Shown here: in pieces, positions 34,575 to 45,484 of the stretch
Numbering within the stretch: position 1 is the stretch's first letter
Layout: each line of letters opens with the position of its first letter
Source: Schistocephalus solidus
Lineage: Eukaryota; Platyhelminthes; Cestoda; Diphyllobothriidea; Diphyllobothriidae
Length of the DNA stretch: 64,000 bases
Direction: 5' to 3'
NCBI GenBank assembly: GCA_017591395.1
Contig: WEDG01002559.1
Span: 1 to 64,000, forward strand
Made by a program: the position numbers and the translations under genes
The notes under the pieces: generated by a model
Seen by the model: the letters and a program-made list of their open reading frames with translations, nothing else
Told to the model about the DNA's origin: nothing
The model's database searches: none

Positions 34575-36028
34575 GTAGTTCTCGTCATTTGGCAAGAGAA
34601 CACTTTTGAAGTGTGACTTTTTAACTAATTTAATTAAGTGGTATTATTATAATCAGTAAACTCCTTGAGCCGTTTTCTAACAGACGTTACGATTAAAATA
34701 TGTTAATCATCATCCCAATTAGTTACCGCATGTAGTTATTCTAATCTTGACGGCCTGTTACCTGGGATGACACTTTCACCTGTAGGGTTCTAAAACTGAC
34801 GTGTGTCTGCTCGCATGCTGACAAATCTTCCACAGCAAGGGCCGTTCTGGGCTCTTCAAATACACCGCTGCTCCTTTTTCTCTGGAATAGAAAAAATTCT
34901 GTGCCTCTGATCAGATTGACTTTCGAGGTGGAACTCAATCTACGGCAACCTTTAGGGGGGCTGTTTTTGGAAGTCCTTTTGGTGACCAGAAAGTTACCTC
35001 CTCTACCTTGTTACTTACTCGAAACTACTTTTCTCTATGTGTTCATCCTCCCATATTGGTATTGCGCAAACCAAAGATGGACTTGTTTAAAAACAACCAC
35101 GATGTTTCATTGCACGAGCAATTTTGGTAGTGGCCGACTTTAAAATTCCCTTGTTTAAAAAGTTATTAAATTCGGTTTCAGACAAGCCTAGGTCTTATCG
35201 ATCAGCCGATAGTGGCCACTCTGCCAAGCAATCGGAAAACATGCAGGACTCGCAGGTGTGTTTCTCTGCTTCCAGGTTGCCGGTCCTGTTTTGTGGTCTC
35301 GTATGCTAGAACAGCGAGCAGTTTCAATTGTGTTATCAAATGCAGTGACTCTAGATTACCCTGGCCGCACATATGTCTACTGAAATGCAGCTAGAAGTGG
35401 TACCGTTGCAGTACCATGCACATATTGTGATGCCTAACTAGGATCTCCACCTAAAACGTTAACTTGCAGACATTTTCACCATGCCACACTTTTGGTTGGA
35501 AATTTACTAGCGCCACGCCGACACCCGACTTTAGTGGAGTAGAAATACAAGCCAGAGGGAAAATTATTGGTACTCGAAATATATCAGGGTAAAGTGTTGA
35601 AGCACGAATGCTACTCTCGAAGAGCTTTTTGCAATAATTTTTCTGTTCATTTTTAATCCATTATAACTGAAAATGCAAGTCTATTTCTCATCCGCGTTCG
35701 TTTTCCTTGCCTCTATTGTCTTTACATCCTTTCGCAACATTGTGCAACCCTTAGAGGCCACACCGTCCAGGAACCACTGACCTGGATGCGTCAACCTTCA
35801 GACTTATTTACCTTCTCTAAAATAAACATCTCTTTAAAAAATCATTAGGATCACCTCAGCTACCGAATGAGACTGTTAGCTTCCATATTAATTGTAGCTC
35901 CGAATGATCAGTTCAGTAGATAACTGGCAGCTTACATAGACACGTTGTTTTTATTCGTGTCCTTCAAACTGCAGAACTCAAGAAGTTGGGAGTAATAAGT
36001 GGGTTTAGTAGAACATTACCGAAAAGGA
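34575..36028. other. Unassigned non-coding stretch
   Basis: Frames up to 80 codons on both strands, none with a recognisable family or splice support. Confidence 0.4.
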
Positions 36029-36315
36029 CCAGGGAGACCGGAATGACCATTTGTGGCTTATTAGCCGTCATCAGCCAGCCATACCCAACTACAGGTGGGG
36101 CTCCATCTGAGGCTCGAACACGCGACCTTATGATTAGAATTCCAAGGCTGTAACCATTGAGTCACGGGCTCCGTGGTCTTGCCGGTCTAGTCTTTGTCGG
36201 TAATGTTCTACTGCCTATATTCCTAGCCGCTGCATGACTGCTGGCGGGGCTCGCGAGAGAGCCCCAAGGCAGAACGGGACGATTGTGTCCCGTAACCGAT
36301 CGGTGAGCGTCTATC
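36029..36315. mobile_element. tRNA-headed hammerhead repeat, two halves in opposite orientation
   Basis: The first half (36029-36183) is minus strand: hammerhead (rc reads CTGATGA, GGCTAATAAGCC, CAAA for GAAA, TGGTCA) and tRNA-like head. The second half (36184-36315) is plus strand: tail with GGGGCTC...GAGCCCC (about 36246-36265) and CGGGAC...GTCCCG (36275-36292) hairpins. The junction lies between the head and the tail start, so the copy is internally inverted. Confidence 0.7.
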
Positions 36316-36749
36316 CACCTATAAGTGGGTTCACTTGACGGCCCAATAGAATCCTTATGAAATGCCCATCTGAGATTTTAATTTGCCGCCTTAAGTCGTG
36401 GGTAAGTGAAATCTCACAACGGTTTTGACCAATCGCTTTTAAGTAGTATGCACTCTCTTGCACAATGCCTGTGTTGCGTCGCTGCCTCGAGCTGAAAGCT
36501 ATTTTTGGATTTGACCTTGTCATTGGGTATGCATCCTAAGAAGTAAAGTTAAATTCGAATACGTTCTATGGGATAAGGAGCTTTATTGTGTTGATTTTTG
36601 ACGCCAGTTTCCAGGGTCGGCGTCGAACGCAGACGGAAAGCAAATGGGACAAAAAATAATTCCCATCCTAACTGCTCTAAAAAAAATCGATAATAGCGTG
36701 GCATTTGCGCCATTGAATGGTCACCGTTCGTGTGTCATCCTGTCCTGAT

Positions 36750-37605
36750 TGGCTCTCATTTCTTTCACTCCTCCTTGAGATTTCTGAACGCCGCATCCTG
36801 CTCGATGTGTCTGTTGATGCCTGACTCATCTGAGTGAATCGCCTTGACGATCTCTCGATCATTCTCGCAAGGACAGGCAGCGACAATCCGAGTTTTATTC
36901 CAAACGAAGGTTTTCCCGGTGTCGATGGTATACATAGCTACTTGGGACAGGTGGTCTCACCTCTCTCCTGCCAACTGATGTTCGTGGATGCGTGAAGAGG
37001 CGGATTTTCCTGTCTGACCACAATACACGGCATCGCATGTATCACACGGGGCATTGTAGATGACTTCTTTTATGTTCAAATAGCTGACCCTATTCTTAGG
37101 GTGGACAATCTGGACGCGCAAAGTGGTCACCGGTTTGTGCGCCACATGAATTCGGTGCTTCCGTAGGTGTCTTTTGACGTATTCAGACACATTTTTAATG
37201 TAAGGAAGGGTTCACCGTGTAGTTATTTTTGGCACCTTCGCGGAACTACTTGGTTCCTTTTCTTTTGACTCCTGTTGTCTGAAACATCGGCGTACAAAAT
37301 ACTTAGAAAAGCCGTTCTGCTAGAATAATCAACACAAGTAATTCATTTCAATGCGATAGCCTTTTTCGTCGGAGCAACGTGTTTTTGTTCGATTGAGTAG
37401 ACTGTTGACAGCACTCCGCTTGTGAGCGATGGGCTGATTGCTCTCATAAGATAAGATGACTTTGGCATAGGTTTCGTTTGGGCAAACCGATGTGCGTTAA
37501 GTTCCGACGGTCTTTTTTTCCACGAGAACAGCCAGAAGCTTGAGTTTATTATCATCTTCCTGTTCGAGTGTGAATTTAATTCCGAAAATGTGGAGTTGTT
37601 GGCTT
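36750..37605 (-). pseudogene. Penelope-like element remnant: reverse transcriptase end, linker and GIY-YIG endonuclease
   Basis: On the minus strand the order is IKFTLEQEDDNKLKLLAVL (about 37585-37530), YESNQPIAHKRSAVNSLL (about 37455-37400), the linker RHLRKHRIHVAHKP, and a GIY-YIG domain. That domain reads VIYNAPCDTC, AVYCGQTGKSASSRIHEHQLAG (37080-36960), then GKTFVW and INRHIEQDAAFRNL. Frames shift several times and a stop follows LAGER. The domain has a paired cysteine (CDTC) that the plus-strand PLE at 38-40 kb lacks, so it belongs to another subfamily. A TA microsatellite at 37608 cuts it off from upstream coding sequence. Confidence 0.75.

Positions 37606-37607
<2 letters not shown>

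Positions 37608-37676
<69 letters not shown>
37608..37676. repeat. (TA)n microsatellite, ~69 bp
   Basis: Pure TA run at the upstream edge of the minus-strand PLE remnant. Confidence 0.97.
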
Positions 37677-37680
<4 letters not shown>

Positions 37681-37819
37681 ACCCCAGGTGTTGAGATGGA
37701 ATGAGAAGGAAAAATGCTCTCTTGGGAGGATGGTTTAATCATCATCTGACGTTAAGCTCTCTTACTTGAGAGTAGCATCTGAGATAAGGCAGAATGGGAA
37801 ATACATAGCTTAAATAGGC

Positions 37820-38125
37820 CTTTTGTTACTCACTCCTGATAGTTCCTCCAGGCTCTGTCCTCATTGGTCCTTTCTTATTGCCTAAGTGGTGTCTGACAGC
37901 CTCGTATGGCACTGGTAAATCAATCATGCGGTTAATCGAATTCGCATCTGATTTCCAGGCCTCGATCATCTCTCTCGACATTTTGCTTTCGGCTCTGCCG
38001 AATACCTCTGCACTGTCGAAACTGAATTGATGATATGTTTTGAGGCTGTGCATGGTGACATGCGATCGTGCATCGTTTCGCTTAACGGCTAGAGTGTGCT
38101 CATACATCCGCGATCTTAGTCGTTT
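37820..38125 (-). pseudogene. Penelope-like element remnant: GIY-YIG endonuclease C-terminal half
   Basis: Minus-strand frame: GKRLRSRMYEHTLAVKRND, then YHQFSFDSAEVFGRAES, then REMIEAWKSDANSINRMIDL. These are the second half of a PLE GIY-YIG domain, with the catalytic-type Arg in SRMYEH present. The sequence stops abruptly at about 38126, exactly where a direct repeat marks the left edge of the plus-strand PLE. That suggests the later element inserted into this one. It is a separate copy from the remnant at 36.75-37.6 kb. Confidence 0.75.
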
Positions 38126-38164
38126 GCCCGGGGCACGCATTTTCGCTTTAATTAGTTATATTTT

Positions 38165-38591
38165 CGGGCATGAAGCGTTAGAGTCAGCATGTCGATGGGA
38201 AATCTTTCCCCTTCGCGTGTCGTCAACGTACGAGCACATCGAATTCCTCCACAGATGCCTCAACAACCGTGTGCTACCGAAGAGCCGGTCCTACAAGCCA
38301 GCGGTGGACTCAACGCTGACGAAGCAATGGGTGATGCATCATGGCAGGCGAATGACCTGTGCTCTTACCCAGGACTGCCTGTTGAGGCTGCAGAAATACC
38401 GTAGAGTTTTGAGCCAGATTATTCTGAAGTGCTTAGAGCTCATAAGAGAGAATGGTGTATCACTGGTGGATTTATTAATCAACAATCGAGTCAGAGAACT
38501 GCGATCTAGACTAGATATGGAGATGAGAGTTAAATTCCAAAAGGTACGTCCCACCACACAAGATCATGACGAGACGCTGGTCCACAATTAA
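38165..38591 (+). pseudogene. PLE N-terminal region
   Basis: The frame contains EHIEFLHRCLNNRVLPKS, the FLxRCxxxxxxPK pattern found before the reverse transcriptase in PLEs, then a basic, helical stretch to a stop at 38589. The reverse transcriptase continues in another frame from 38678, so at least one frameshift separates them. The 183-codon frame beginning at 38040 overlaps the older element and its first part is incidental. Confidence 0.6.
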
Positions 38592-38677
38592 TCCTCCACA
38601 GAACTGACACCGGTACGGTTTCAAGTGCTAAAACATGCAGTATCCTTCAACACTGTGGATGCCGATCCGGTTAATCT

Positions 38678-39722
38678 ATGGCCACCATTGACTCTGTCTT
38701 AAAACGCTCCCACGAGGCAGACGATTTTAAGCACCTCATCAAACAAAAAGTTACATCCTTACTGTTGCCACACAAACCACGTGTGGCTATTCTGAGAGCG
38801 ACGCAGGATGCCCTCAGGACACTGAATGCTGACAGGAGCATCGTCGTACTGCCAGCTGACAAGGTACGTTCCACTGTAGTACTTGACAAGTCGGAATACC
38901 TCCGGAAGGCAATCGCCCAGCTCGATGACCGTCATGCCTACCTCAGGTGCAATGGAGATCCGATGAAGAAGCTTGTGGTCAAAATCAACGCGACACTCGC
39001 TAGCTCGCAGAGTAACGGTGCCATCTAAACAATAAAAACTACAGATTCAGCCATGGCGAGATTCTATGGGCTGCCCAAAGTACACAAGCATGATGCTTCA
39101 CTTCGACTTATCATAACTCTGCGCGGAACATCCACATTCAATCTGGCCAAATGGCTGTTCCGGCGTCTGAACTGTCTTACATCAGACTCCGATGGAACGG
39201 TCCGTTCAGCTGTCCGTTTCTTGGAAAAACTCCCCGGTTTACACCTTAAAGCAGACGAAGTCATGGTATCATTTGACATTACCTCACTTTTTACCTCGAT
39301 TCCTCAGAGAAACTGTCGGTGACCTGCTTGAAAGCCGATATGACGAGGGGCCCAATAAGCCTAAACGTGTGCATCTCATCAACCTTCTCACTTTCTGCCT
39401 CACAACCTAATTCTCCTTTGAGCGAACGGTTTACAAACGGATTAAAGGGAATCCGATGGGTTCGCCGCTGTCTGGCTTCATTGCCGAGGTGGTTCTTCAA
39501 AAGTTAGAGACACATGTTTTCACGAACCACAGGCCAATATTTTTGGGGTGGTTTGTGGACGATACTTTCGTCGTTCTCAAGCGCGAAATGGTCTCCGAAT
39601 TTCACATGATCCTGAACTCCGTCTATCCGGACATTCAGTTCACAACGGAGGCTGAGTTCAACAGTCAAATAGCGTTCCTAGATGTCCTAGACGGACAGGA
39701 GCCTAAGGAAGATGGTATATAG
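38678..39722 (+). pseudogene. PLE reverse transcriptase domain, broken
   Basis: Motifs in order: IVVLPADKVRSTVVLDKSEY (about 38838-38897), ARFYGLPKVHK (about 39056-39090), VSFDITSLFTSIP (about 39268-39306), KGNPMGSPLSGFIAE (about 39447-39490), WFVDDTFVV (about 39549-39576) and IQFTTEAEFN...IAFLDVL (about 39635-39690). The catalytic pair in FVDD is intact. Breaks are a stop at 39026, a frame change near 39305, a stop near 39409 and a stop at 39720. The enzyme would copy RNA at a nicked target. The next segment, TNTCQVLRYQSNHPLCQK, follows in a third frame (39721-39804). Confidence 0.85.
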
Positions 39723-39810
39723 AAAGGTCACCAACACGTGTCAGGTCCTCAGGTACCAAAGTAACCACCCATTGTGCCAGAAACGCAGCTGCATCCGGAC
39801 GCTTTAAAAA

Positions 39811-40380
39811 ATGGCGAAAAGTCATTGCAGTGAGGCAGGCGAAAAAAGTAGCAGAAAACCGAGGCAAAATATAAGACCAACGATAGAACAACCGAAAGTG
39901 TGGCAGTCAATGCCGTATATCGAGAACGTATCTGCAGCTGTCGCCCGTCTCTTACAACCACTGGCGATCGGCGTCGCCCACAGACCTGAGGTGAGAATAC
40001 GACATCTGGTCATGAGACCCAAGGCCCCCCTGTTATGCGGCGAAACGGCAAACGTCGTCTATCATGTTCAATGTGGTTCCTGGGAGGCGAACTATGTCAG
40101 AGAAACTGGTAAGCGACTACAGACCCGCATGAGTGAGCACGCAAGTGCCGTTAGAAGGATGGATCAGCTCTTGTTGGTGCCGGAACACTTTGCGGCCTCT
40201 GGACACACCTTTTCTTTCCAGGACGCCGAAATCTTAGGCCGATATATCCACCAAACAACAAGAGAAACGCTCGAAACCTGGCACACCGTACCAACTTCCA
40301 TCATCCGCTGTATGATTCTCCCGGCGGCCTATCAGGCCTTTCGAGTGCCACTCAATAAATGTAATCACAGGCAAGAAGTC
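39811..40380 (+). pseudogene. PLE linker and GIY-YIG endonuclease
   Basis: Of the 249-codon frame, residues 30-75 are linker (VWQSMPYIENVSAAVARLLQ, then IGVAHRPEVRIRHLVMRPK). Residues 82-175 are the GIY-YIG domain: VVYHVQC, then YVRETGKRLQTRMSEH, then GHTFSFQDAEILGR and RETLETWH. Arg-106 and His-110 in TRMSEH are kept, but the Gly of the usual YVGET is Arg. The remaining 60 or so codons to 40560 probably read into the 3' untranslated region. The domain nicks target DNA in canonical PLEs. Confidence 0.8.
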
Positions 40381-40994
40381 AGGCTGGTCGCGGTAGCAAG
40401 CAAACGCATAACGAGCCATAACACAGGGCTGAGCGAACCTATGCCACACACCAATGCATTCGTTGGGATAAATGCAGAGAACGCAAACCAGCAAGACCTC
40501 CGGTCAGGCTTGAACACAGACGCAGGTGAACATAGCTTGCGTGCGCATGAACACCGATGATGGACGTCTCCAACACGATAGGAACGGAGACAGCGGCAAC
40601 GACATAGCAAACACCGATGAGACGCGCACGGACAGATGCAAACGGTGGACGAGAAAGAGATGTGCGATTCGGAAAAACAAATGCGGGCAATGTAGACGAG
40701 ATTAATAACTTTGCCATCCCGACACAGCCCCCATAAGAGGCGAGGGAGAAAAAAGTACTGACCAGCAGGACAGCTATTAACTCCCCTCTCACCCCCCTGC
40801 AGTGCATCCTGCAGGAATGCCGTAGAGTTAGCAGAACGTCCGCATGTTCAGCACCCATAAATACTGTGAGTCGTCATACGAAACCCACCTCCGACGATGG
40901 AAGCTTGTTTGATTTTGAAACGTCAGGACATTAAACCTTTTGTTCCCTCTTCTTCTGCTTTATGCCCGGGAACGCGCATTTTCGCTTCAATTAG

Positions 40995-41517
40995 CTCACT
41001 TTAGAGCCCTCGCAGGCAGTCGCATAGCAACTTGGGGAATATGATGATAAGGTGGAATCGACAAAGACAAGGGCTCTAAAGTGAGCTCCAGGGCACAACG
41101 GAACATACCTGTTCCTTAGCCAGTCGGTGAACACCTCACTATCATAATTCATACTCCCCATTGCAAACCGAAAAAACAACGGGCCCGTGGCTCAATGGCA
41201 GTGTGTTACACTCAATGACCAAAGGTCGCGGGTAAGAATCTCGGGTGATACACACCCAGGATTGGGTATGACTGGCCGATGACGGCTAATAAGCCATAAA
41301 TGGCCATTCCAGTCTCCCTTGTCTTCCTTGGTTCCACCTTATCATATATATTCCAGTCTCCTTTGTCTTTTTCGGTAATATTATTCTGCCTATATCACTA
41401 GCTGCTCTGTGGCTACTGGCGGGGCTGTAGAGAAAACCCCAAGACACAACGGGGCGAGTGAGTCCTGTAACCGATCAGTGAGCGCCCAACTTCCATTGAT
41501 TATATATATATATATAT
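40995..41517 (+). mobile_element. tRNA-headed hammerhead repeat with inverted start and two tails
   Basis: A minus-strand tail fragment (40995-41072) meets a plus-strand tail. CTCACTTTAGAGC (40995-41007) and GCTCTAAAGTGAG (41073-41085) are perfect inverted repeats. Then come the GGAAC...GTTCC hairpin (41100-41115), the tRNA-like head (about 41180-41250), a hammerhead segment (about 41263-41313; CCGATGA, GGCTAATAAGCC, TAAA, TGGCCA, CCAGTC) and a second-subtype tail ending in a TA run (41500-41517). Both core halves carry one substitution, so activity is doubtful. Confidence 0.75.
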
Positions 41518-41519
41518 TT

Positions 41520-42440
41520 GCGAGCCAATCCCTTGCGTGAGGAACGTATGCAGTATGTGAATGTGCATGGGCAGTGCGGACAGTTGATTCGGGTGCGACA
41601 AGTGTATGTTGGTGCTCCTGACACTGGTTCGCCGGTCTCTGCGATGGATTCACAATTGACCGATCAGGCCGTTGCGTGGTGTACATGTGCGGTGACAATG
41701 AGGACAGGATAGGTCGGGAGGTGCTGAGTCTGGGTGGCTGTACTGCTGGTACTGGTAGTCGCGCTCATGGGAGGACTATGGGAAGTGTTTGTGTGCGCAA
41801 GATTTATTGGCATCTTGGTGGATTCCGCTTACGTGGATGCGCATGTGACCGAGCAGGCCCATGCGATGAGTGAATGTGCGTGGGCAGTGAGGGCACTGAA
41901 GTCGGTGGTCTCTGCTGTGCATTGGTGCTCCAGGCACTAGATCGCAAGTCTCTGCACGATGGATTCACAAGTGACTGACCAGACCGATGTGTGAGGTTAA
42001 TGTGCGATCGCAATGAGGACAGGTTGGTACCGAGTCCCCATCGCTGGTACTGGTGGCGGTGGTGGTGTTGGAGGTAGCAGGTGGCAGGTATTCGGAGGTG
42101 GCTACTGATGTGGCGGGAGTGGGACAAGTGGTGTTCTTCACCGTTACCGTTGCAGGGGGGGGAGGAGGGAGGATGATGTCGAGGATCCTGGGTAGCGGGG
42201 CATAGATGAAGTTGTTATCAGTGGTTGTGGTGGTCATCGTCATGGGGTCTGAGGCAGGTGCGACAGAAGTTGATGTTGTGGGATTGTTGTTGCATCGAGT
42301 TCGAAGATGTCCGAGCAGGCCGATTCGCGCGCGGAATGTGCATTGACAGCATGTGGATGTTGGCAGAGTTTGGGCATTGGCAGTGTAGATCTGAGGTGCT
42401 TGTGACTTGTGAGCCGCCGGTTTGGGCTTAACAGCAGCAA
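41520..42440 (-). pseudogene. C2H2 zinc-finger tail of the LINE
   Basis: Continuing from the LINE reverse transcriptase, the minus strand encodes several finger-like units with the same plan: CCQCTFRARIGLLGHLRTQC (about 42350-42290), CPHCDRTLTSHIGLVSHL (about 42027-41970), CPHCPRTFTHRMGLLGHMRIH (about 41895-41833), CPHCHRTCTPRNGLIGQL (about 41710-41655) and a last, worn one near 41590. They are joined by Pro/Thr/Ser-rich linkers. Stops and frameshifts break the chain. C-terminal nucleic-acid-binding fingers occur in some LINEs, where they may bind the RNA or the target DNA. Confidence 0.7.
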
Positions 42441-42441
42441 T

Positions 42442-43950
42442 CTAGTTGGCCTCATAGATTGCTGAACCAGTCTTCATGAATCTTCTCCATGCCGGTCTAT
42501 CCCCGGCAAGATCCTCCATGGTCACTGAGTTGATTTTCAGTTGCTTAAGAAATTTCTTCAAAGTGCCCTTGTAGCGTTTTTTTTTTGACCTCCATGTTGG
42601 CAAGCACCCGTAGAGACATCTCTGTAGAAAATTCGTCCGGGTAGTTGCTCGTTGTCCGTTCTCACCAGGTGGCCGCTCCATCGTAGTTGCACTTACCTCA
42701 GCATGGCGTGGATGCGGAGGATTCCGGTCCAATCGAGGACTTACGTGTCCGGGATCCTTTCTTACCCGCTCAGGTTTAGTATTCTGCAGAGAAATCTGAG
42801 ATGGAATTGATTCAGTATCCTGGCTTGGCTCGAGTAGACGGTTCAGGTCTCCACTCCGTCAAGGCGTGTCGTAAGGACGACAGCCTTTTAATTCTTCAGT
42901 TTGGTGTTAAGGTGAATACCGTGGCGATTACACATGGAGGCTTGCAGTCTACCAAGGCCTGATTAGGTTTGCAGTCGTCCGCGAAGAGCAAGTCATGGAC
43001 TGTAGTCGTAGACTCGCGCGTTGGGGCCTGCATGCGCCGACTGTTGAGATGATGCCCGTCAGTTCTATAGGCGATGTGGATCCCAGGCTGCTCATGATGG
43101 TAGGCGTCCATCAGCACAGCAGTAAACATGAGACTGAACAGGGTGGGGGCATCCCTGCTTTACTCCGTTGGTCACTGCGAATGATTCGGATACCGTCCCA
43201 TTTTCAGTTATGCACGCCGTTATCCCGTCATGAAGCTGACGCATCATGTGCGTGAACCGCTCAGGACAGCAGAATTTCTGTATGACGTTCCACAATCAGT
43301 CGCGATTCACCGTGTCAAAGGCTTTCGTTAGATCCACGAAGGTAGTGTTAATGTGGGTTCGAATTTCCTGACACTTCCCTTGTAGCAGGTGGGCGGCGAA
43401 GGTCATGTCGGTTGTTCCGCGGTGTCATAGGAAGCCACGTTGGCTTTCAAGGAGCAGGCCCTGCTCTAGGCGACCGTTCACACGATTGAGAAGGGTACGG
43501 ACGAAGATCTTCCCGGCGATGTTAAGCAACAAGATTCACAACGTACCACAGAGTTGCCAGTTCCCCTTAGGTTTGAAGAGATGGACGATGGTTGCGTCTT
43601 TGAAATACTGAGGAAATTGTCCTTGAGGGAGCCGGTCATCGGAGATGGCTGATGAGCAATTAAGGACACTTCTGAAGTGCTTGGCCCAGCGCTTTAGAAT
43701 TTGCGATTTCTCTGTCAGAAGTGTTGTGCCGTCAGTGCTGAGTAGCGGTGCGGTTCCCATGATGCAGGGGCCGTAGACGTCCTTGATGACTTTGAAAAAG
43801 TTTTTCATTTCATTGCGGTTCGCATACCCCTTGATTTCCTCAGCCTTTCGGACCAACCAGGCTTCCTGCAACTCTCGCAGCCGTTGCCGTACAAGGCGGC
43901 GGCATCTGAAGAAGGCTGCTTTGGTGACGTCAGTCTGAAGGTCCATGTAG
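42442..43950 (-). pseudogene. LINE reverse transcriptase and C-terminal domain, broken
   Basis: Segments in order on the minus strand: KAAFFRCRRLVRQRLRELQE and WAKHFRSVLNCSSAISDDRLPQ (43920-43620), QYFKDATIVHLFKPKGN (about 43610-43560), TTFVDLTKAFDTVN (about 43347-43305), CCPERFTHMMRQLHDGI (about 43270-43220), AVTNGVKQGC (about 43178-43149) and HDLLFADD (about 42995-42974). After FADD, roughly 150-200 codons expected in full-length relatives are missing. Sequence resumes at about 42730 with KKKRYKGTLKKFLKQL, DRPAWRRFMKTGSAIYEAN. Several frameshifts and stops are present. The region between RLPQ and QYFKD also lacks codons. Confidence 0.85.
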
Positions 43951-44200
43951 GCTTGGTGTAGTTAATTCTTCTACGCGATTAGGTTGCTGATGTCGGCGTC
44001 ATTGTCGTCAAACCAGTCCGAGTGTGGACGGCACGCGCGACCGAGGACTTTGAGGGCAGTGGACTGGATGACATTTCGCAGTATACATCATCATGTCTCC
44101 ATGGTGGCGTTATTATTTGGAGCATGCAGGTTCTCCAGTTTCTGGGTTATTTAGTTCCTGAAATCAAAACAGTGATCAGGTAAATTAACAAAAGAGTATT

Positions 44201-45040
44201 TTACTTACCTGGCGGTCGCTTACCTTGGGGCCTTCGTCTGGGTTGAAGTCGGATCCTCATCTGAGAGATGACGAGGTGGTGATCCACCCATCCGTCAGTA
44301 TCGGGGATCACCTTGGTTACCAGCACATCTTGTCGATCTCGCCTCCGGACGAGAATATAGTCCAGCAGCTGCCAGCGCCGCGACCAAGGGTGCATCCACG
44401 TGACCTCCCGCGTCGGAAGGCGGAAGAAGGTATTGGTCAGCAGGAGACGGTGTTCCGCAAAGGTTCGCAGAAGAAGGAGGCCGTTATCATTACAGCTACC
44501 GAGACCATGGGGTCCCAGCATCCCCTGCCAGGCAGCTTGGTCTGTCTCGACGCGGGTGTTGAAGTCACCAATGACAATTAACTTGTCCGCCTTCGACACA
44601 GTTGCCAGCAGGGCGTGCCGGTCCTCATATAATTTGTCCTTCGCCGCATCAGAGCTCGTCATTGGGCTAGCGTAGGTACTGATGATGGTGGCGAAATAGT
44701 CTCCCCGAAGAGGCAGGCGGAGGCTCATCAGGCGATCATTGATACCCTGCGTCAAACAGGGCAGACGTCCCACGATGTCGTTCCGGATGGCAAAGGCGAC
44801 ACCAGCGTCGCTTCGCTCTGACTTTAGCCGGTCGCTCCAGAAGAAGCTGTAGCCGGCACCCACCTCCTCCAGCTGACCCTGCTCAGAGAATCGGGTCTCG
44901 CTGAGAGCAGCAATGTCCACCTTGTAGCGCGCCATTTCCCGAGCAACTAGCGCTGTCCTCCGTTCCGGCCGGTTGCTCCTCAGATTGTCTTAAAGGGAAC
45001 GAACATTCCAGGCTAGTAGTGTGAGTGGACTCACCCGAGC
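44201..45040 (-). pseudogene. LINE apurinic/apyrimidinic-type endonuclease domain
   Basis: The main open frame (244 codons, 44201-44935) holds SETRF with the catalytic Glu (residue 13), GDFN (residues 123-126), LDYILV (191-196) and the terminal DHHLVIS (218-224). These are the metal- and substrate-binding signatures of LINE endonucleases, which nick target DNA to prime reverse transcription. The N-terminal strand LLAWNVRSL lies upstream (about 45020-44990), cut from the rest by an in-frame TAA, so the domain is not translatable as a unit from the 5' end. Otherwise it is the best-preserved coding segment of the element. Confidence 0.85.
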
Positions 45041-45484
45041 AGTCTGGAGGGTATGGCGTGGTGGATGGGGATGGGGGATATTGTTGTTTGTTTGAGTTTT
45101 ACGACCGCGTATTTTGCGATCTGCGAGTCGCGGCCGGCTCCAGAAGACGTGATAACCAACATTTGTTTAGGGACCTTTTCTAGCCCCTTCCTCCGTGAGG
45201 AGGCAAGCAGTGCTGCCCTTAAATAGGGCTGCTCGGACATCCCAGACATCTGCCGAACTCCACTATGGTTCACGGTTTTGTTTTAGTGGGAGAGCGACCC
45301 GAGTTATCCTGGGCCGCCTACGGGGTTGCTGTCGCCCCCACCGTATGATTTTTTGAGAGGTGGGGGAGGTGGGAAGTTCGGGAGTCAGACATACCGGGTG
45401 TGGAGGCACACACAACTCCGGAGACCCTCACCTGGTTTAGCCCGCCGGTCATGATGGTGTCCCAAGGTGTGGCTGCTGGGAAGA

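Larger units (their letters stand above)
38126..40994 (+). mobile_element. Nearly full-length Penelope-like element, inactivated
   Basis: All expected parts are present in order: N-terminal region, reverse transcriptase, linker, GIY-YIG endonuclease, and a non-coding 3' region ending in GACGATGGAAGCTTG and GAAACGTCAGG (about 40893-40927). A direct repeat flanks it (GCCCGGGGCACGCATTTTCG at 38126 and GCCCGGGAACGCGCATTTTC at 40964, each continuing CGCTT(T/C)AATTAG). This is a candidate terminal repeat or target duplication. The coding sequence has several frameshifts and stops, so it is not autonomous. It interrupts an older minus-strand PLE on its left and adjoins a hammerhead repeat on its right. 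Confidence 0.8.
41520..45480 (-). mobile_element. Non-LTR retrotransposon (LINE), inactivated
   Basis: Minus-strand order: GC-rich 5' region (about 45480-45040), apurinic-type endonuclease, linker, reverse transcriptase, C-terminal domain and zinc-finger tail. The family is the group whose reverse transcriptase carries TFVDLTKAFDTVN and NGVKQGC. I do not assign a clade. Frameshifts, stops and an internal deletion between the FADD motif and the C-terminal domain make it defective. The 3' end stops at a TA tract next to the hammerhead repeat at about 41517, so the two elements abut. Confidence 0.85.
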
